DNA of 64,000 bases from Leptolyngbya sp. PCC 6406 (GCF_000332095.2 NZ_KI913949.1:689620-753619), one strand, 5' to 3'; shown: positions 42,502 to 52,619, counted from the first letter of the stretch. A program made the numbers and translations. Notes: generated by a model not told the origin, from the letters alone.

Positions 42502-43611
42502 TCAGCTATAAATCTCATCATAGAACGCCTGATAGTCTGGAGTGAGGAGGGGTTGCCACCAGTCGGGGTGGTCTAAATACCAGGCAACGGTGTGCCGTAG
42601 TCCTTCCTTGAAAGTGACTTGGGGTGACCAACCGAGATCCGTTTGAATCTTGCGGATATCCATGGCATAGCGGCGATCGTGGCCTGCCCGGTCTTGGACA
42701 AAGGTGATCAGGGATCGGACGGGATGCACCGGAAGATCAGGGGCCATCTCTTCCATTAGATCACATAGATTCTCGACTAAATCCAGGTTTTTGACCTCAG
42801 CGTTGCCACCGATGTTGTAGGTGGAGCCCGGTGAAGCTTGGTGGAGTACTGCCGAGATCGCACTACAGTGATCCTCGACATAGAGCCAGTCCCTTACATT
42901 TTGGCCATCGCCATAGACAGGAATGGGTTTTCCTAAAAGAATGTTGACGATGGTGAGGGGGATGAGTTTCTCCGGGAAGTGGTAGGGGCCATAGTTATTG
43001 GAGCAGTTGGTCATGAGGGTGGGCAGACCATAGGTGTGGTGGTAGGCCCGCACCAGATGATCGCTGCCCGCCTTGGAGGCGGAGTAGGGACTATTGGGGG
43101 CGTAGGGGGTGGTTTCAGAAAAGGCTGGATCCTTTTCTCCCAGGCTGCCGTAAACCTCATCAGTGGAGACGTGGTGAAAGCGCAGGTGCTCGGGTTTTCC
43201 CTGGCTGACCCAATGGTGATAGAAGGCATCAAGGAGGGTGAAGGTGCCCACCACGTTGGTCTGAATAAAGGGGGCTGGTCCCAAAATTGAGCGATCTACG
43301 TGGGATTCGGCGGCAAAGTGGACAATCGTGTCGATCTCGTGGTCCTTCAGGAGCTGATCTACAAGGGCGCGATCGCAGATGTCGCCCTTGACAAAGGTGA
43401 GCGCCACCGCTGGATCCGCCTCTAGATCGGCTAAATTGGCCCGATTCCCGGCATAGGCCAGGGCATCTAGCACTACGACTGGCGTGCCATGGTGCTGCTG
43501 CCAGTAATGGACAAAATTAGAGCCGATAAATCCGGCTCCACCGGTTATCAATGGTCGCTTCAGACCTGATGGGGACACTTGCAATTTCTCCTTATCAGCA
43601 ACATCCTGCAT
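42502..43611 (-). CDS. rfbB: dTDP-glucose 4,6-dehydratase
   Basis: ITGGAGFIGSNFVHYW; HFAAESHVDRSI; VSTDEVYGSLG; PYSASKAGSDHLVRAYHHTYGLP. Confidence 0.97.
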   Translation of the reverse strand: MQDVADKEKLQVSPSGLKRPLITGGAGFIGSNFVHYWQQHHGTPVVVLDALAYAGNRANLADLEADPAVALTFVKGDICDRALVDQLLKDHEIDTIVHFAAESHVDRSILGPAPFIQTNVVGTFTLLDAFYHHWVSQGKPEHLRFHHVSTDEVYGSLGEKDPAFSETTPYAPNSPYSASKAGSDHLVRAYHHTYGLPTLMTNCSNNYGPYHFPEKLIPLTIVNILLGKPIPVYGDGQNVRDWLYVEDHCSAISAVLHQASPGSTYNIGGNAEVKNLDLVENLCDLMEEMAPDLPVHPVRSLITFVQDRAGHDRRYAMDIRKIQTDLGWSPQVTFKEGLRHTVAWYLDHPDWWQPLLTPDYQAFYDEIYS

Positions 43612-43645
43612 TGGGCGCGGAGACCGCGCCCCTACCGAAGACCCC

Positions 43646-44722
43646 CTAGGTCAACTCAATTTGGCTATCGTCGCCGATTAGAAACCGTAGCGCCTTGGGC
43701 CGCTGGGGAGCGGTGGTGAGTCTGGCCCGCTGGCCGATCAAACTGTCCACAATGCGCTGGTGAATGCCGACAATTTGCGCTCCCTGGAGGACAACGCTGT
43801 GGTCGATCTCGACATCCGTCAGAGTGACCCCATCGGCGATGCTGCTGTAGGCTCCGACGAAGCAGTTTTCCAAATGACAGTTTTCCCCAATCACCACTGG
43901 GCCGCGCACGGTACAGTTTACGAGTTGGGAACCGATGCCAATTTTCACCCGGCCACTCACTTGGCTGATGGCGTCCACTGTGCCCTCAATCTGGGGTGGC
44001 CCCAGGTATTCATCCAAAATGATGCGGTTGGCCTCTAACAGGTCGTCTTTTTTGCCCGTATCTAACCACCAGCCCGATAGGGTTTGGGCTTCCACGGTTT
44101 GCTGGCTATCGATAAGCTGCTGGATGGCGTCGGTGATCTCCAGTTCCCCCCGCGCTGAGGGGTGAATGTGGTCGATGGCGGTGTGAATTTCGGGAGAAAA
44201 CAGGTACACCCCTACCAAGGCAAGGTTCGAGGGGGGAATGGGGGGTTTTTCCACCAACCGCAACACCCGGCCTTTGGGGTCTACCTCTGCTACCCCAAAA
44301 GCGGTGGGGTTTGGTACGGGTTTTAGCAAAATCAGGGCATCTAGGGCCTGGGCCTGGAATCGCTGCACAAAGCCCTTGAGGCCGTCTTGGATCAGGTTGT
44401 CTCCCAGGTACATGACAAAGGGATCAGCTTGCAGAAAGGGACGGGCAATTTTGACAGCATGGGCTAGCCCGTCGGGACTGGCCTGCAAAATGTAAGTGAT
44501 TTTGGCTCCAAACTGCTCCCCTGTCCCGGTTCTAGCTTCGATTTCCCCGCCGGTTTCGGGACTAACGATGATGCCGATGTCGGTGATGCCCGCCTTAACT
44601 AGGCTCTCAATGCCGTACCAGAGGATGGGCTTATTGGCGACGGGTACGAGCTGCTTAGCTCCGGTGTAGGTGAGGGGTCGTAGGCGCGTGCCTTTGCCCC
44701 CGGAGAGAATCAAGCCTTTCAT
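43646..44722 (-). CDS. rfbA: Glucose-1-phosphate thymidylyltransferase (long form)
   Basis: MKGLILSGGKGTRLRPLTYTGAKQLVPVANKPILWYGIESL; C-terminal left-handed beta-helix-like region. Confidence 0.95.
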   Translation of the reverse strand: MKGLILSGGKGTRLRPLTYTGAKQLVPVANKPILWYGIESLVKAGITDIGIIVSPETGGEIEARTGTGEQFGAKITYILQASPDGLAHAVKIARPFLQADPFVMYLGDNLIQDGLKGFVQRFQAQALDALILLKPVPNPTAFGVAEVDPKGRVLRLVEKPPIPPSNLALVGVYLFSPEIHTAIDHIHPSARGELEITDAIQQLIDSQQTVEAQTLSGWWLDTGKKDDLLEANRIILDEYLGPPQIEGTVDAISQVSGRVKIGIGSQLVNCTVRGPVVIGENCHLENCFVGAYSSIADGVTLTDVEIDHSVVLQGAQIVGIHQRIVDSLIGQRARLTTAPQRPKALRFLIGDDSQIELT

Positions 44723-45621
44723 TGTCCCACCTCTTTCGCCAGTGTTTGTAGGTAGTCCTTCAGCATGATCCGCAGACTTTCCCGCCAGTGGGGGGCAGGG
44801 TGACCCAGGAGAGCGGTGATTTTTTGGCAATCCAGGACGGAGTAGGCAGGGCGGTGGGCGGGGGTGGGATAGTCACAGGTGGGGATGGGTTGTACGGTTT
44901 GCACTGCTAGGGGGAGCCCCAGGGCGCGGGCTTCTTCAAAAATCGCGATCGCAAAGTCATACCAACTGGCCACGCCGCTGTTGGTGTAGTGGTAGGTACC
45001 TGCCGGAGCCCTATCCCCCAGCCGCACCAAAGCCACCACCGCTGCGGCTAAATCCTCCACCCAAGTGGGGCTACCGACCTGATCTTGTACCACCCTCAAG
45101 GTTTTCCGTGTTTGTCCCAGCCGCACCATGGTTTTGACAAAGTTACCCTGGCCCTGAGTGCCATAGACCCAGGCGGTACGGAGAATCCAGTGGGCCTCTG
45201 GCAGGGCTGCCCGCACAGCCTGCTCCCCCGCCAGCTTGGTGCGGCCATAGACACTCAAGGGCTGGGTATCATCCCCTTCTTGCCAGGGCTGTCCCTGGTG
45301 GCCATTAAAAACATAGTCAGTGGAAATGTGGAGCAGTCGTGCCCCCTGGGCCGCCGCTGAAGCTGCCAGTTTACCGGGGCCATCTCCATTGACCCGTTGG
45401 GCCAGTTCCGCCTCCGTTTCCGCCCGATCGACAGCGGTATAGGCGGCGGCATTGATGATCACCTCTGGCTGATAGTCCGCCACCACTGCGGCGATTTGGT
45501 CGCTTTGGGATAGTTCAAGCTGATCTCGTCCCAGGGCGGTCACTGTGCCCAAAGTCTGGAGATGGGGCAACAGGGTGGCTCCCAACTGACCTCCTTTGCC
45601 CAGCAGCAATATCCGACTCAT
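44719..45621 (-). CDS. rfbD: dTDP-4-dehydrorhamnose reductase
   Basis: ILLLGKGGQLGATLLPHLQ; VIINAAAYTAVDRAETE; HISTDYVFNG; YGRTKLAGEQAV. Confidence 0.96.
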   Translation of the reverse strand: MSRILLLGKGGQLGATLLPHLQTLGTVTALGRDQLELSQSDQIAAVVADYQPEVIINAAAYTAVDRAETEAELAQRVNGDGPGKLAASAAAQGARLLHISTDYVFNGHQGQPWQEGDDTQPLSVYGRTKLAGEQAVRAALPEAHWILRTAWVYGTQGQGNFVKTMVRLGQTRKTLRVVQDQVGSPTWVEDLAAAVVALVRLGDRAPAGTYHYTNSGVASWYDFAIAIFEEARALGLPLAVQTVQPIPTCDYPTPAHRPAYSVLDCQKITALLGHPAPHWRESLRIMLKDYLQTLAKEVGQ

Positions 45622-46175
45622 GGAAATACCTCTCCCGTTTCCAGGGCCGTCTCTAGAGAGAGCCCCGTTTGGTCCTTCGCCGACAGGATTGGGGGGGTAG
45701 TCAGGGGCCAGTCAATCCCGATTTGGGCATCGTTCCAGGCCAGGGTACGTTCGGAGGCGGGATGGTAATAATCCGTGGTTTTGTACAGCACATCGGCCTG
45801 ATCGGAGATGACATAGAAGCCGTGGGCAAAGCCAGGGGGTACCCACAACTGCTGCTGATTTTCTGCGCTCAGCACCGTCCCCACCCATTGGCCAAAAGTG
45901 GGAGAACTGCGGCGTAAATCCACCGCTACGTCATAGATGCTGCCGCTGGCTACCCGCACCAGCTTGCCCTGGGTGTGCTCTAACTGGTAGTGCAGTCCCC
46001 GCAAAATACCCTGGGTGGATCGGGAATGGTTGTCTTGGACAAAGGTGTAGTCTAGTTGGGTCGTCTCTTGAAAGACCCGCTGATTGAAGCTTTCAAGAAA
46101 GAAGCCGCGATCATCTTGGAAGACGCGGGGCTCTAGGATCAGCACGGCGGGAATGGGGGTTGCCGTAATCTTCAT
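45618..46175 (-). CDS. rfbC: dTDP-4-dehydrorhamnose 3,5-epimerase
   Basis: FQDDRGFFLESFNQRVF; QDNHSRSTQGILRGLHYQ; VPPGFAHGFYV. Confidence 0.97.
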   Translation of the reverse strand: MKITATPIPAVLILEPRVFQDDRGFFLESFNQRVFQETTQLDYTFVQDNHSRSTQGILRGLHYQLEHTQGKLVRVASGSIYDVAVDLRRSSPTFGQWVGTVLSAENQQQLWVPPGFAHGFYVISDQADVLYKTTDYYHPASERTLAWNDAQIGIDWPLTTPPILSAKDQTGLSLETALETGEVFP

Positions 46176-46295
46176 GGAGATAGCAAGGGGGCCTCTAGGC
46201 TAACGGCTCTATTGTGCCGAAGGATAGGATTAAATCCGGCTTTAATCCTGTAAATGTTCCAAGAAGCTTTTCTTGGGAACTTTAAAGCCAACGCC

Positions 46296-46330
46296 GCGAT
46301 GGTCAGAGACCGACCTCAAGGGGCCATCGC
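46296..46330 (+). repeat. 35-bp palindromic repeat, copy c
   Basis: GCGATGGTCAGAGACCGACCTCAAGGGGCCATCGC. Confidence 0.85.
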
Positions 46331-46336
46331 AGTATC

Positions 46337-47332
46337 GTGGAAGCCAATACTGGGACAGGGGAAATGTTTATGGTTGCGCCCTACCTATCTATTGTTGTGC
46401 CCATGCGAGAAGGGGTACCCCGAGACTGGTTTGACGCCTTTCTCAAGATCCAGGGCGAGGTGGAGCTCATTCTAGTCTATCCGCCAGGAGCCCAGCCCGA
46501 TGCCCCAGCAGATCCGCGTCTGAAGCAGTTCATCAGCCCCTTTCGCGGCGAGATTATCCAGCGGTTGACGGGCCTGCTCAATGCCTCTGGCACCTATGTT
46601 TTGACCATTAACTGCGACGAATATCTGTCCCCCGCCATTTTGCAACTAGCGCGCCAATACTTTCAGCGATTTCCTGAAAGTTGGGTTTTGCGCCTGAGTA
46701 CGAAAAAAGCGGACTATGGCGACGAAGTAGCTCTCAAGGCTCCTTGGCAACCGTTGCCGGACATGGCCAATATGGGAGTCTGTAGCTACCGAGAGGGTAC
46801 CCAATCCCGCCATAGCCAGGGAGATTTGTTAGAGATTCCCATTGCACCGTTGAACAATACTTTTGACTTGGCCTTTCTCTGGCGGGGCCGCCGCGATCAG
46901 CGAGGTAGCCATACGGAGAATTTTGATAAAAAAGTCTGGAAAAACACGCTAGTACAGGCGGCACTGCAAGAAATCCTGCAAGCAATGGTGCTTTTTGGCC
47001 CAGTAAGATACCTGCCGTTCTGGTGCTTGGATCGCTTGCTGGGGCTTTCCCTCCAGGCGAAATTCTTTGAGGCGGGCAAGGTCATCGGCCACAAAATGCC
47101 TAAACCCGAACAGTTGCGTTCAGAAGATAATCCCCCAGAACACAAGCGGCAGGGCCGTTTCTATGTGTTTGCGGAAATTCTGCTGTTGCGTCGCTTTCCC
47201 CAGTACGGTTACCTCTGGACCCTGATTGGCCACCAAATCCGCGAGATCCCGGTGCGGGCGTTCAATTCGCAGGGTCGCAAGCTGTCCCAAGTCCTTCGGG
47301 ACAATCCCTCTACTCCACCCCAAAAGGGGTAG
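46337..47332 (+). CDS. Glycosyltransferase family 2-like protein
   Basis: PYLSIVVPMREGVPRDWFDAFLKI...NASGTYVLTINCDEYLSP; starts 7 bp after repeat copy c. Confidence 0.75.
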   Translation: MEANTGTGEMFMVAPYLSIVVPMREGVPRDWFDAFLKIQGEVELILVYPPGAQPDAPADPRLKQFISPFRGEIIQRLTGLLNASGTYVLTINCDEYLSPAILQLARQYFQRFPESWVLRLSTKKADYGDEVALKAPWQPLPDMANMGVCSYREGTQSRHSQGDLLEIPIAPLNNTFDLAFLWRGRRDQRGSHTENFDKKVWKNTLVQAALQEILQAMVLFGPVRYLPFWCLDRLLGLSLQAKFFEAGKVIGHKMPKPEQLRSEDNPPEHKRQGRFYVFAEILLLRRFPQYGYLWTLIGHQIREIPVRAFNSQGRKLSQVLRDNPSTPPQKG

Positions 47333-47398
47333 AGGGCACCTTGCAACATTCAGCTTTATCAAAATGGAATTTTCTTTCCTGGAGATGGCCTAATCCTG

Positions 47399-47529
47399 GG
47401 GTATCAACTCAAAGCGGGACTAATCTCCTAGGAAGAAGTCAGTAGCTAGGAGAGTACTGACTCCTGACTCTTGACTTCTGACTCCTAAATTCCTTGGTAC
47501 CAATATTGTCCCAGCCTACGTTGATACCC
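47399..47529. mobile_element. MITE-like element, copy B
   Basis: TIRs GGGTATCAAC (47399-47408) / GTTGATACCC (47520-47529); perfect 8-bp TSD taatcctg at 47391-47398 and 47530-47537. Confidence 0.82.
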
Positions 47530-47939
47530 TAATCCTGCACATAGTCTTGGCCGGAGAGGAGGGCGATTTCTGCCCGGACAAACTCTCGGCCTAGGTAGGC
47601 AGCGTGATCTAATCGGCTCACTGGACAGGAGGTGGGGGAAGATTCAAACAGGGCAATGCTGAGTTCTTTGGCGGTGCGTCCAGTGTAAAGCTGGCTGTGC
47701 TGGCGCTGGACCTCGCCGCCACAGGGCAGGGGTTCCCCTGTTTCTGGGTCGCAGGCCAGCCCCTTGTCGTTAATGGTGTTAGTGAAGTGCTTGGCACAGA
47801 TCAACCCCTGGGCCGGATCGAGGTAGATCAAAAAATAGCCACTGGGATCAAGCTCAATGAAGCGGTTAGAGAGGTGATCATCAAGGTCGGCAAGCTCGGT
47901 GGCGGTGGAAAGGGCAGTGTATTGGGGCATGATTATTAC
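47529..47939 (-). CDS. DUF4346-like domain protein (start uncertain)
   Basis: ELDPSGYFLIYLDPAQGLICAKHFTNTINDKGLACDPETGEPLPCGGEVQRQHSQLYTGRTAKELSIALFE. Confidence 0.7.
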   Translation of the reverse strand, partial: VIIMPQYTALSTATELADLDDHLSNRFIELDPSGYFLIYLDPAQGLICAKHFTNTINDKGLACDPETGEPLPCGGEVQRQHSQLYTGRTAKELSIALFESSPTSCPVSRLDHAAYLGREFVRAEIALLSGQDYVQD

Positions 47940-47984
47940 AACCGGGGCTGAGGGATGAACCGAGTCATGGGCAGAATCGGGGGT

Positions 47985-48019
47985 GCGATGGCCCCTTGGG
48001 GCCGGTCTCTGACCATCGC
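47985..48019 (-). repeat. 35-bp palindromic repeat, copy d
   Basis: Reverse complement GCGATGGTCAGAGACCGGCCCCAAGGGGCCATCGC. Confidence 0.85.
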
Positions 48020-48121
48020 GATGCCATACCGTAGTGCGGTCGCCCTGGCGAGGGTTCATCATTATACCAATTGCCCTGGTATGGGGACAGTTATGGGGCA
48101 GGGCGGGCTTTGGGCACTGGA

Positions 48122-48242
48122 CTGCTAAGGGGTGATACAACCTGAAAAGCCTTATCCGGCAAGGCTTTTAGGGGCTTTCCTCGCAAACGGCCAGAAGCCC
48201 ATTAGGCAAAGGCTTTTGGCCACTCATCACCCCTTTAGGGAG
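48122..48242. repeat. Large inverted repeat / MITE-like structure
   Basis: ctaaggggtgat...atcacccctttag ends enclosing nested hairpins aaaagccttatccggcaaggctttt and ggccagaag...cttttggcc. Confidence 0.6.
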
Positions 48243-48363
48243 CAGTGCCGGGCTTTGATACAGATGTAACTAACGTTTAATGTCGTAGTTCATCAAACGA
48301 CCCAAGTAATCAAACAGCACCCGGTTACACTTTTGCGATACGCAATTGTGTGACGTGATTATC

Positions 48364-50244
48364 ATGGCGATAAAAGATAAGCCCAACCCGCCTCGTTTTC
48401 GGCCCTTCAATAATATTTTTCTGATTCTGGGTATAGGATTCTTAGCCGCTAACTTTATTCTGCCCAGCATCCTAGGCCCGCAAATTCCCGGTGTGCCCTA
48501 CAGCTTGTTCATTCATCAGGTGCAAGAAGGCGACGTGGCACGGGTCCAGGTGGGACAAAATCAGATTCAATTCCAACTGAAGCCGGAGACGGAAATCGGC
48601 GGCGAAGACCTAGGGCAGGTCTATTCCACAACGCCCATTTTCGATTTGGGTCTGCCCACACTACTGGAGGAAAAGGGAGTGGAATTTGCCGCCGCCCCGC
48701 CACCCAAGAATGGTTGGATTGGGAATGTTCTAGGTTGGGTGATTCCGCCGCTGATTTTCGTGGGCATCTGGCAGTTCTTTATCCGTCGTGGTGCTGGGGG
48801 TGGCGGTCCCCAGGGAATGCTTTCTATTGGTAAAAGCAAGGCCAAAGTATATGTCGAGGGAGAAGCGGCCAAGACCACCTTCGCCGATGTTGCTGGCGTT
48901 GAGGAAGCCAAAACGGAGTTGGTGGAGATTGTGGATTTCCTCAAAACTCCAGGCCGTTATACGCAGATTGGGGCACGCATTCCCAAGGGAGTTTTGCTAG
49001 TAGGGCCACCAGGAACAGGAAAAACTCTGCTGGCGAAAGCTGTGGCTGGGGAGGCGGGGGTACCCTTTTTCAGCATCTCTGGCTCTGAGTTTGTGGAAAT
49101 GTTTGTGGGGGTTGGGTCTTCGCGGGTACGGGATTTGTTTGAGCAGGCGAAAAAGCAGGCTCCCTGCATTGTGTTCATTGATGAGCTGGATGCCATTGGT
49201 AAATCCCGCAGCAGCAATGGCTTCTACGGTGGCAACGATGAGCGAGAACAGACGCTGAATCAGTTGCTCTCAGAAATGGATGGCTTTGCCGCCGAGGATG
49301 CCACGGTGATTGTGCTGGCCGCTACCAACCGCCCCGAAATTCTCGATCCCGCCCTACTGCGTCCTGGTCGTTTTGACCGCCAAGTGCTGGTCGATCGCCC
49401 TGCGCTATCGGGACGAGAGGCCATTCTTAAGATCCACGCCCAGAAGGTGAAGCTGGGAGACGATGTGGATTTACATGCGATCGCAACTCGCACCCCTGGA
49501 TTCGCTGGGGCTGATCTCGCCAACTTGGTGAACGAAGCCGCCCTGCTAGCCGCTCGGAGCGGACGGCCAGCGGTGGCTCAGACCGACTTTTCCGAAGCCA
49601 TCGAACGGGTGGTGGCCGGTCTGGAAAAGAAAAGCCGCGTCCTCAACGACAAAGAAAAGAAAATCGTCGCCTATCACGAAGTCGGCCATGCCCTCGTTGG
49701 GTCGCTGATGCCAGGGAGCGGTCGAGTGGAGAAAATCTCCATCGTCTCGCGGGGGATGGCCGCCCTGGGCTATACCCTGCAACTGCCCACAGAAGATCGG
49801 TTCTTAATGGATGAAGCCGAACTGCGGGGGCAGATTGCCACTCTGCTGGGGGGGCGGTCGGCGGAAGAAATTGTCTTTAACAGCATTACCACCGGGGCTT
49901 CCAATGATTTGCAGCGGGCTACGGATCTGGCTGAACAAATGGTCACCACCTTCGGCATGAGCAAGGTTCTGGGACCACTGGCCTACCAACAGGGGGCGCG
50001 ACCGATGTTCCTTGATCAGGGTATGCCCAATGCCCGCCGTTCCATGAGCGAAGAAACCGCCCAGGCCATCGATCGTGAAGTCAAAGACATTGTTGAAACC
50101 GCCCACCAGCAAGCCCTAGAGGCTATTCGACACAACCGCGATCTGATGGAAACCATCACCACGCAGCTCTTGGAAACCGAAGCACTCGAAGGCAAGACCC
50201 TGCATCATCTCCTCGACCAAGTTCAGGCTATTCCCGTGACCTGA
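48364..50244 (+). CDS. ftsH: ATP-dependent zinc metalloprotease FtsH
   Basis: [46 protein letters not shown]; zinc motif HEVGH. Confidence 0.98.
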   Translation: MAIKDKPNPPRFRPFNNIFLILGIGFLAANFILPSILGPQIPGVPYSLFIHQVQEGDVARVQVGQNQIQFQLKPETEIGGEDLGQVYSTTPIFDLGLPTLLEEKGVEFAAAPPPKNGWIGNVLGWVIPPLIFVGIWQFFIRRGAGGGGPQGMLSIGKSKAKVYVEGEAAKTTFADVAGVEEAKTELVEIVDFLKTPGRYTQIGARIPKGVLLVGPPGTGKTLLAKAVAGEAGVPFFSISGSEFVEMFVGVGSSRVRDLFEQAKKQAPCIVFIDELDAIGKSRSSNGFYGGNDEREQTLNQLLSEMDGFAAEDATVIVLAATNRPEILDPALLRPGRFDRQVLVDRPALSGREAILKIHAQKVKLGDDVDLHAIATRTPGFAGADLANLVNEAALLAARSGRPAVAQTDFSEAIERVVAGLEKKSRVLNDKEKKIVAYHEVGHALVGSLMPGSGRVEKISIVSRGMAALGYTLQLPTEDRFLMDEAELRGQIATLLGGRSAEEIVFNSITTGASNDLQRATDLAEQMVTTFGMSKVLGPLAYQQGARPMFLDQGMPNARRSMSEETAQAIDREVKDIVETAHQQALEAIRHNRDLMETITTQLLETEALEGKTLHHLLDQVQAIPVT

Positions 50245-50391
50245 CACTAAGGGAATCGTAGGAAAATAACGTACCCGCTGATCGGGCTTTCTCCCTTCGG
50301 GAGAAAACCTGGTTACTTGGGACACTATTAACCCGCAGATCCCTAACCGATACACCGAGGCCGTTTCAACACAATTCTTTTAGAGGTTTAT

Positions 50392-50691
50392 ATGTCATCT
50401 TCTCTGATTAAAGGCACTCTAGTCACCATTATTGGTGAAGCGGTCTTGCAAGATCGGCTGATTTATCTGCTCACCCAACTTGAGGTGTCTGGCTACACAA
50501 TTGTCCCTGCTAAAGGGGCCGGGAGCCACGGTAGACGCATGGGAGATATCGCAGGTTACAACACCAATATTGAAATCAAAACCATTGTTACTTCAGAACT
50601 TTCCGATCAGCTACTGGAAGCGCTGAAGCCCTTTCAAGAAACCCACGCTCTGATTGTCTTTCGCCAAACCGTAGAAGGTCTGTTTGATTAG
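50392..50691 (+). CDS. P-II-like / SbtB-like trimeric regulator domain protein
   Basis: GTLVTIIGEAVLQDRLIYLLTQLEVSGYTIVPAKGAGSHGRRMGDIAGYNTNIEIKTIVTSELSDQLLEAL. Confidence 0.72.
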   Translation: MSSSLIKGTLVTIIGEAVLQDRLIYLLTQLEVSGYTIVPAKGAGSHGRRMGDIAGYNTNIEIKTIVTSELSDQLLEALKPFQETHALIVFRQTVEGLFD

Positions 50692-51032
50692 AGAGAAAGC
50701 CAAACATAGCGGTGCAACGATTGATTTTCAACTGGTGTCGCCCCCCATTACAGTCTGGGGAAAACCACCTCGGCCCTAGCGAAGCCATGCCCGGAGGGCT
50801 ATTGGCCATGGGATACTGCAAGCAGCCTATTTCAACCCATGAAATCCTCACCAAAAGAGGCTTCTACGCTATCACCTCTTAGGCGACCAGTGCCGGCTTC
50901 GCCAAGGCTTTTCTTGAATGCCCTTGGGCTATACAGCCCCTCCTCGCAGAAACGCCCTTGACTTAGGCTAGGGGTTGTCCATCTCTCGGCCCCTATTGAA
51001 TGAATTCCTAGTAGGGGCAAGTGAGGGTGAAA

Positions 51033-52460
51033 TTATTGCTGAACTTCGGCGGGACGTTGATTGGGCTGGGGGGTGGGTGGGGCGTCGAGATCAATCGTTG
51101 CCGACAGCGGCAGGGGTAAATCTAGGTTCGGCCCTTGGCGAATGATGCGACTTCCGAAGTAGAGGGCGGCGAAGAATAGGACGAGATAGACGCCGGTAAA
51201 GGCAATTAAGGAAGTCAGAATATCCCCAGCGGGCAGGTTGGAGGCGGCATCAACGGTGCGGATTTGGCCATAGACGGTCCAGGGTTGCCGTCCGACACAG
51301 CGGACAATCCATCCCGACTCCACCGCCAGGTAACCCAGGGGTGCGGAAAAAATCCAGGCTCGCAGCAACCACTTTTGATCTGCGATCGCATCTGCCGCCA
51401 GTTTCCCCCGCAGCCATTGCAGCACCGTGATCCCCATCAATGCGGTGAGAAAGAAGCCAATGCCAATCATCAAGCGAAAGGCATAGTAGATCAGACCAAT
51501 CTGGTGGGGCCGATCTTCTGGGGCAAAGTCCCGCAGTCCTTGAATGGGGGTAGAGAGCGTGGGCTTAACCTCCAGGATATAGCTGAGGGCTCCAGGGATA
51601 GTCAGTTCCCAGGTATTGGTCTCCCCCTTGTCATTGGGCAGGGCCAGTAAACTCCAGTCCGCTGCTTCCCCCGCCGGAGTCGTTTCCCACTGGGCCTCCA
51701 TGGCCGCCAGCTTGGTGGGTTGCATGTGGTACACCTGCTCGCCACTGAGGTGGCCGATGTAGATTTGCAGGGGAGCCACTGCGATCGCGCTAGCCAAGAC
51801 AATTTTGAACGAGGTGGCGAAAAACTCTGGATGGCGCTTGTTAATCAGATACCAGGCACTAATGCCGCCAATGACAAATAGCGAAGTCTCCAGCGTCGCC
51901 ATAAACATGTGGGCCACGCTATTCACCATAAAGGGATTGAAGATCGCCTCAAAATAATCCCGCACAATGAACTTTCCGCCAGCAGTGAAATCCCCCCCTG
52001 CCGGAGTCTGAAGCCAAGAATTTGCCGCCAAAATCCAGAAGGTAGAGAGATTAGCCCCAAAGGCCACCATAATCGTGGCCACATAGTGCATCACCGGGGG
52101 CACCCGGTTCCAGCCAAAAAGCATAATCCCCAAAAAGCCCGCCTCCAGCATGAAGGCCATGGCTCCCTCAAAGCCCAGAATGCTGCCCAGGAAATCTCCA
52201 GTAGCCTCAGAAAGCGGTGCCCAGTTGGTGCCGAACTGGAACTCCATCGGCAACCCCGAGGCGACACCAATGCCAAAGTTCAGCACATAGAGCTTGGCCC
52301 AAAAGCGGGCATGGTGATAGTAGACAGGATTCTTGGTCTTGAGCCACATCCCCTCGACAATGACCAGGTAGATGGCCATCCCTGTGGTCAGCACCGGCCA
52401 CAGCATGTGGAAGATGGCGGTCAGGGCAAACTGCATCCGGGAGAGAACAACGGTATCCAT
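51033..52460 (-). CDS. cydA: Cytochrome bd ubiquinol oxidase subunit I
   Basis: SRMQFALTAIFHMLWPVLTTGMAIYLV; NFGIGVASGLPMEFQFGTNWA; GFEGAMAFMLEAGFLGIMLFGW; ATG of MDTVVLSR at ~52460. Confidence 0.95.
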   Translation of the reverse strand: MDTVVLSRMQFALTAIFHMLWPVLTTGMAIYLVIVEGMWLKTKNPVYYHHARFWAKLYVLNFGIGVASGLPMEFQFGTNWAPLSEATGDFLGSILGFEGAMAFMLEAGFLGIMLFGWNRVPPVMHYVATIMVAFGANLSTFWILAANSWLQTPAGGDFTAGGKFIVRDYFEAIFNPFMVNSVAHMFMATLETSLFVIGGISAWYLINKRHPEFFATSFKIVLASAIAVAPLQIYIGHLSGEQVYHMQPTKLAAMEAQWETTPAGEAADWSLLALPNDKGETNTWELTIPGALSYILEVKPTLSTPIQGLRDFAPEDRPHQIGLIYYAFRLMIGIGFFLTALMGITVLQWLRGKLAADAIADQKWLLRAWIFSAPLGYLAVESGWIVRCVGRQPWTVYGQIRTVDAASNLPAGDILTSLIAFTGVYLVLFFAALYFGSRIIRQGPNLDLPLPLSATIDLDAPPTPQPNQRPAEVQQ

Positions 52461-52619
52461 CGAATTGGATCCTCGATTCCTACGGCAAAGGTTTTCCCCT
52501 GAACCATAACGATTTTTGAGGGGGGATGGGTAGCTGCCCCACTCCCCAAACTGTCGCTGTTCGCACAATGCCAGGGAATTGTCTGCGTTATTCTAGAGGA
52601 GATTTCTAGGGGAAAGCGT

